Source of the DNA: Trachelipus rathkii
Lineage: Eukaryota > Arthropoda > Malacostraca > Isopoda > Trachelipodidae
NCBI GenBank assembly: GCA_015478945.1
Contig: JABUQX010099212.1
Span: 32,501 to 57,485, forward strand
Reading direction: 5' to 3'
Length of the DNA: 24,985 bases
A program made the translations under genes and the position numbers. Below, one piece after another: positions 21,147 to 24,985 of this stretch. Under the pieces are notes generated by a model. The model was not told where the DNA came from. It did not search any database and was given only the letters and a program-made list of their open reading frames with translations. The first letter of the stretch is position 1, and each line of letters begins with the position of its first letter.

Positions 21147-21180
21147 ACGATTATAACATTTTTTTAATTTTTTTTAAGTT
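20957..21180. repeat. A-rich simple sequence, 'ttttaaaaa' type
   Basis: Runs of 9 to 25 A separated by ttt or single bases. It lies between the 122-bp repeats and the composite satellite. It might be an expanded poly(A) tail, but no retroelement body is recognisable before it. Confidence 0.75.
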
Positions 21181-21325
21181 TAGAAATAAAAAATTTAACG
21201 TTTTTTATATACATCAAATATCCCTCCAGAGCCTCCTGGAGCTCTTTAGGCCTCTTTATTATCAGTCCCAGCACCCAGCCTCCCTCCCCTTCTCGCCCAT
21301 CCCCCATCTACGATTGTTGATTCAT
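21181..21325. other. Short pyrimidine-rich junction
   Basis: Begins T-rich and turns C-rich (cagcctccctccccttctcgcccatccccc), resembling the C-rich end of module A in the following array, so this may be its truncated first copy. Confidence 0.4.
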
Positions 21326-22324
21326 GTATATTTTTGTATAACATAACACAAAACTTATTATTCTAACCTTCTTTTCTATGACTTAACAAACTCTACTCTC
21401 TTACCTAAAATTTTTTACGCTTTTTCATATTTATAATTAAGATAAGTTTGGTCAAGACATACCCTAAACATGTAAATCAGTAAATCAAACCACCCACCCC
21501 TCCCCCATCCTACCCAAATCCTGGATATTTTTTACATTAACATAGTAAATATTTTAACAAAATTTTTATCATGAACTCGTCTAATTATTCATACTGATCA
21601 ATTGATAATGCTAACATAACAAAGATCCATACTTAACCAACAATATAAGTAACTAACAATGAGTGCAAAGCGTAACCTCTACTTAAACTTTTTCTAACAT
21701 GTCACTGATATTTTTTACATTAAAATAAGAATATTTAAACAAAATTTTATCCTAACCTTGTCTAAATATCATACAGACCATCAATGAATATATGCTAACG
21801 TTACAAAGTTTTCACATCAATAAGCAAACATAGCATCACCCTGAACTATCGAAATATAAACATACATTCATCTATCGCTAGCCACATCTTAAAACAGGAA
21901 TAAACAGTTAACATTTAACAACTTCGCCATACTTAAACAACGTAAAAGTACCTCAATTGAGCGCACGAACGTAAACTACTTAACACTTTTCTAACATATC
22001 ACCTGATGTTTTTTACATAACATATACATTCTAACAAAATGTTATCACAACTGTGTAAGTATCATACTCGATCAACTGAATATACTGGCTACGTAACAAA
22101 AGTTTTCATATTGAATCAAAGCAAAACATAGGCGATCATATGAACTACGCAATATAATGTACACTCAATAATCCTAACAACATCTTATACATCCGAATAA
22201 GCAGTCAGACATTAAACAAAGGTTCATACTAACACTGTAACGTAACTAACTATGCATAAATAGTAACTTATTCACACTTTTTCAAATCATATCTCTAACA
22301 TATTAATTTGTCCTCCTTCCCATG

Positions 22325-22390
22325 ATCTATTGATTCTATCGATCATTGATCTATTTGATCCTATTGATCTATTGATCTATTGACAACGTC
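22325..22390. repeat. TTGATCTA-type short tandem repeat
   Basis: At least six imperfect copies of 'tgatctat' within module A; a second such cluster is at 22930-22980 and a remnant at 23815-23845. Confidence 0.8.
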
Positions 22391-24639
22391 ATTTTTGTAT
22401 AACATAACACAAAAAAAACTTTTATTTATTGTTTTGTTTTCTTTAAACATTATGTTCTTTACTATAAAATTTATTTTTCTTTGTTTTATTTTCTTTACAA
22501 CATCTTTGTTTTAACTACAAATTTTTTCATTTTATCGTTTTATACGTAAAAAAATTGCATTTTTTACACACCCCAAAAACAGTAATTCAGTAAATCAGTA
22601 ACAATCAGTAAATCCAGTAAAATCAGTAAAGTCAAACTGCCTTCCAGACACTTCCATGACTATTGTCTTATTGTTCAAGTCATATTTGTGTATAACATAT
22701 CCTCAAAAAACTTTATTTATTTTGTTTTTGTTTCTTTAACATTATGTTTTACTATAAAAATTCTATTTATTTTGTTTTATTTTTCTTTAAACATTGTTGT
22801 TTTTACTAAAAAATTATTTCTTTTTTCAGGTTTATGACTTAAAAATTTTTGCATTTTCTACACTACCCTAAAGCAGTAAATAGGTAAATCAGTTAATCAA
22901 ACACCACTCTATCCTCCTACCCATTCGTGATCTATTGATCTATATGATTCTACTGATCTATTGATCTATTTGATTCAAGTCATATTTCTTATTAAAATTA
23001 AACATGTTTTTTACCTACCCTAAGGACGTAAATTGTAGTTGATAAATATATCAAACGTTCAGTCTAAATGAAAAATAATACCAAAACTTTTTTCAAACAT
23101 TATCTCTAAAATATTAAATGTTAATTTTACATTAACATTGTATTATTGAAAACTAACACAAAAATATACTTCTCATCCTAGCCCTATAACTGCCATAACA
23201 GCATTCATATAACTAAGGTAACTAAAAATTAGAATTGCCATGTTCAACTACAGCCAGAAAGTCGCCATAGCAGCTCATCTTTACTCATACCCACAACTCA
23301 CACACACACACACACAACCACACACACACACCACACACACACACTCACAATAATTATAGACACTTTACTTAATACATTAGACAGGCAATCATCGTACCAA
23401 CTTACTGATCACATGACTCGCTATTTCTTTGATTAAGCAAATGTGTAACATTTCTAAACCTTGTTGGAGAGACTTTACATTTTTTTCACATGTTTATATA
23501 AACTTTCGTGTTTGTTATGTATTTTCTTTTTACGTTTCTATTATTCCTTATATTTATATTTGTTAAAAGTTAGTTATTTTTTTTTATCTTTAAATTATAT
23601 TTTATTTTTTTTTATTTTTTTATTTAAAATAACTATATATTTTTAAAAAACTTATTTATGTTTGCTTTTCTTATTTAAACCCATTTGTTTTAACTAAATT
23701 TATTTTCATTTATGTTTATAACTTAAAAAATTCTTGCGTTTTTTTTAACATACCTAAGCTGAAAACAGTAAATCAGTAGAATCAAACCACCCACTCCACC
23801 CTCCTAACCTTCCATGATATTAGGTTATTGATCTACGTTGATTAAGTCATTTCGGAGTATATTTTGAGGAAAACATATAAAAAATAAAGTTCTTTATCAT
23901 ACTGATCACGAATATAACTGCTAAACGTACACAAAGTTTTCCCATCTCAATAAAGCTAACATAAATCACCTGAACTAAGAAATATATGTACAACAAAAAA
24001 CTAGCATAGAAGTCCTAAAGCACGAATAAACAGATACATCAACAACGTTCCACACTTAACAACACATCAAAGTAACTAACATAGCATAACCACGTAACCT
24101 ATCACACTTTGTTCAAGCACATCTCTAACAAATATCAATGTTAATCTTACATTAACACATTTATATTTACAAAAATTTATATATCAACCTTGTCTAAGTT
24201 ATCATACAGACCTACTGAACATATGCTATACGTAACAAATTTTTTCTACATTGATAAAGCTAACAAACATAGCCTGAAACTTCAGAATATATATACACGA
24301 CCAAATCCTGCAATACCTCCGTATGATCATCTGCTACGTTCACAAAGTTCGATACTTATCAAAGGTGAAGTAGCTAACAAACATACAAAACTCAATGTAT
24401 CCAAACTTTTCCAGCATACGAGCACAAACGCTTAGCAGTATATCTAACAAATCCTTAACAAAATAACCAATTCTTCAATAAGATACCAACATCTTCGAAC
24501 TATGATTGACACTACCCTTCATCAAAATGCAACCTCATAATAATATAACTATATTTTGAGACTATGAATAAACGTATACATTAGCAAAATTCTCGGGAAA
24601 AGCTAACATTACTCAGCAAAAAACTTAACTTATATAATT

Positions 24640-24740
24640 CTTATTATTATATTATATTATTATATTATAGTTATTATATTATTATTATTATTATTATTAA
24701 TTATTTATTATTATTATTTTATTTTATTATTATATTTTTT
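24640..24740. repeat. (TTA)n / (TATTA)n microsatellite
   Basis: About 100 bp of TTA repeats with TATTATA and TTTTA steps, between module B and module C of the array. Confidence 0.9.
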
Positions 24741-24985
24741 ATTTTTATCACACTATATATGTATTATTTGAACATACAACCTAAATATATACGCACACAG
24801 CACACACATCACACATGTCACACACCCACACACACAAACACACACACACACACACACTCAACGCACACTACAAACTAATTAATAGACACTTTACTTCGAA
24901 ACACGGACTTGGCAATACGCCGTACTACTTACTGATCACCATGACTGTTATTTCATGATGTAAGCAGAGTGTAACAATTTCCTAA

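Larger units (their letters stand above)
21326..24985. repeat. Composite satellite-like array of three modules
   Basis: Module A (about 290-300 bp when complete; 21326-21520, 22389-22676, 22677-22985, part of 22985-23060, 23480-23880) runs from 'aagtcatattt-tgtataacata' through T-rich sequence to 'accctaaa-cagtaaatcagtaaatcaaaccaccc' and TTGATCTA words. Module B (about 300 bp; 21521-21705 short, 21705-22010, 22010-22310, 23100-23255 partial, 23880-24125, 24125-24430, 24430-24630 partial) carries 'tctaacat-tcactgat-ttttttacatta', 'taaccttgtctaa-tatcatacaga' and 'gctaacgtaacaaagtttt'. Module C (23255-23470 and 24780-24985) holds (CA)n plus 'tagacactttactt' and 'cttactgatcaccatgac'; its copies are about 1525 bp apart. 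The array continues past the right end. No frame is conserved between copies. Confidence 0.72.

Noticed and set aside
21459..21470. Telomere-like CCTAA words in module A
   Set aside because: Each copy holds a single CCCTAAA word, not a tandem telomeric run.
21326..24985. CRISPR-like array
   Set aside because: Repeat units are about 300 bp and diverged, not short identical repeats with unique spacers, and the genome is eukaryotic.

Overview
This window looks like an intergenic or intronic stretch of a repeat-rich, AT-rich invertebrate genome. An arthropod is likely, and a decapod crustacean is my best guess. The reasons are the very long (AT)n tracts, the spliceosomal introns with GT-AG borders, a host gene of the DUF4806 type, a BEL/Pao LTR retrotransposon and degraded APE-type LINEs. 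No bacterial operons, rRNA or tRNA genes were seen. The species assignment is inference only.

Layout. From 1 to about 1200 there is AT-rich sequence I cannot assign. From about 1200 to 2310 (+) lies a LINE copy in which the endonuclease and the extreme C-terminal end of the reverse transcriptase ORF remain, while the polymerase core is missing; it runs straight into an (AT)n tract. From 3060 to 5792 (-) is the one convincing cellular gene: six exons, about 370 codons, a DUF4806-type protein with an acidic/basic linker. It carries one in-frame stop and one damaged splice donor. The first exon abuts a (TA)n tract of about 170 bp. From about 6870 to 8120 (+) is a second LINE fragment (endonuclease plus linker), again between AT tracts.

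From 8384 to 16858 (-) is a full-length but decayed BEL/Pao element. Its two LTRs are 8384-9110 and 16065-16858. The internal order, read on the minus strand, is gag (coiled N-terminus, DUF1759 region, three zinc knuckles), protease, reverse transcriptase, RNase H and integrase, ending at 9283. Frames are broken many times, the RT box reads YVDN, and the codon aligned with the integrase glutamate is a stop. The element sits inside an (AT)n tract, which flanks it on both sides.

From 16859 to the end there is no recognisable gene. It holds AT microsatellites (one of about 850 bp at 18238-19092), a small GC-richer island near 19640-19920, a compound AC/AT minisatellite (about 20030-20560), a repeat of about 122 bp in three copies (20570-20900), an A-rich tract, and a composite satellite-like array (about 21326-24985) built of at least three modules that continues past the window edge.

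Nothing in the window reads as a new multi-gene system. The observations most worth checking are the DUF4806 gene with its two lesions, the nesting of the BEL/Pao element in a microsatellite, the conserved paired TGAGTCA sites in both LTRs, the 32-bp palindrome with TCGATT repeats in the retroelement leader, and the composite satellite. Many lesions are one-base indels or substitutions, so residual assembly error cannot be separated from true decay using this sequence alone.
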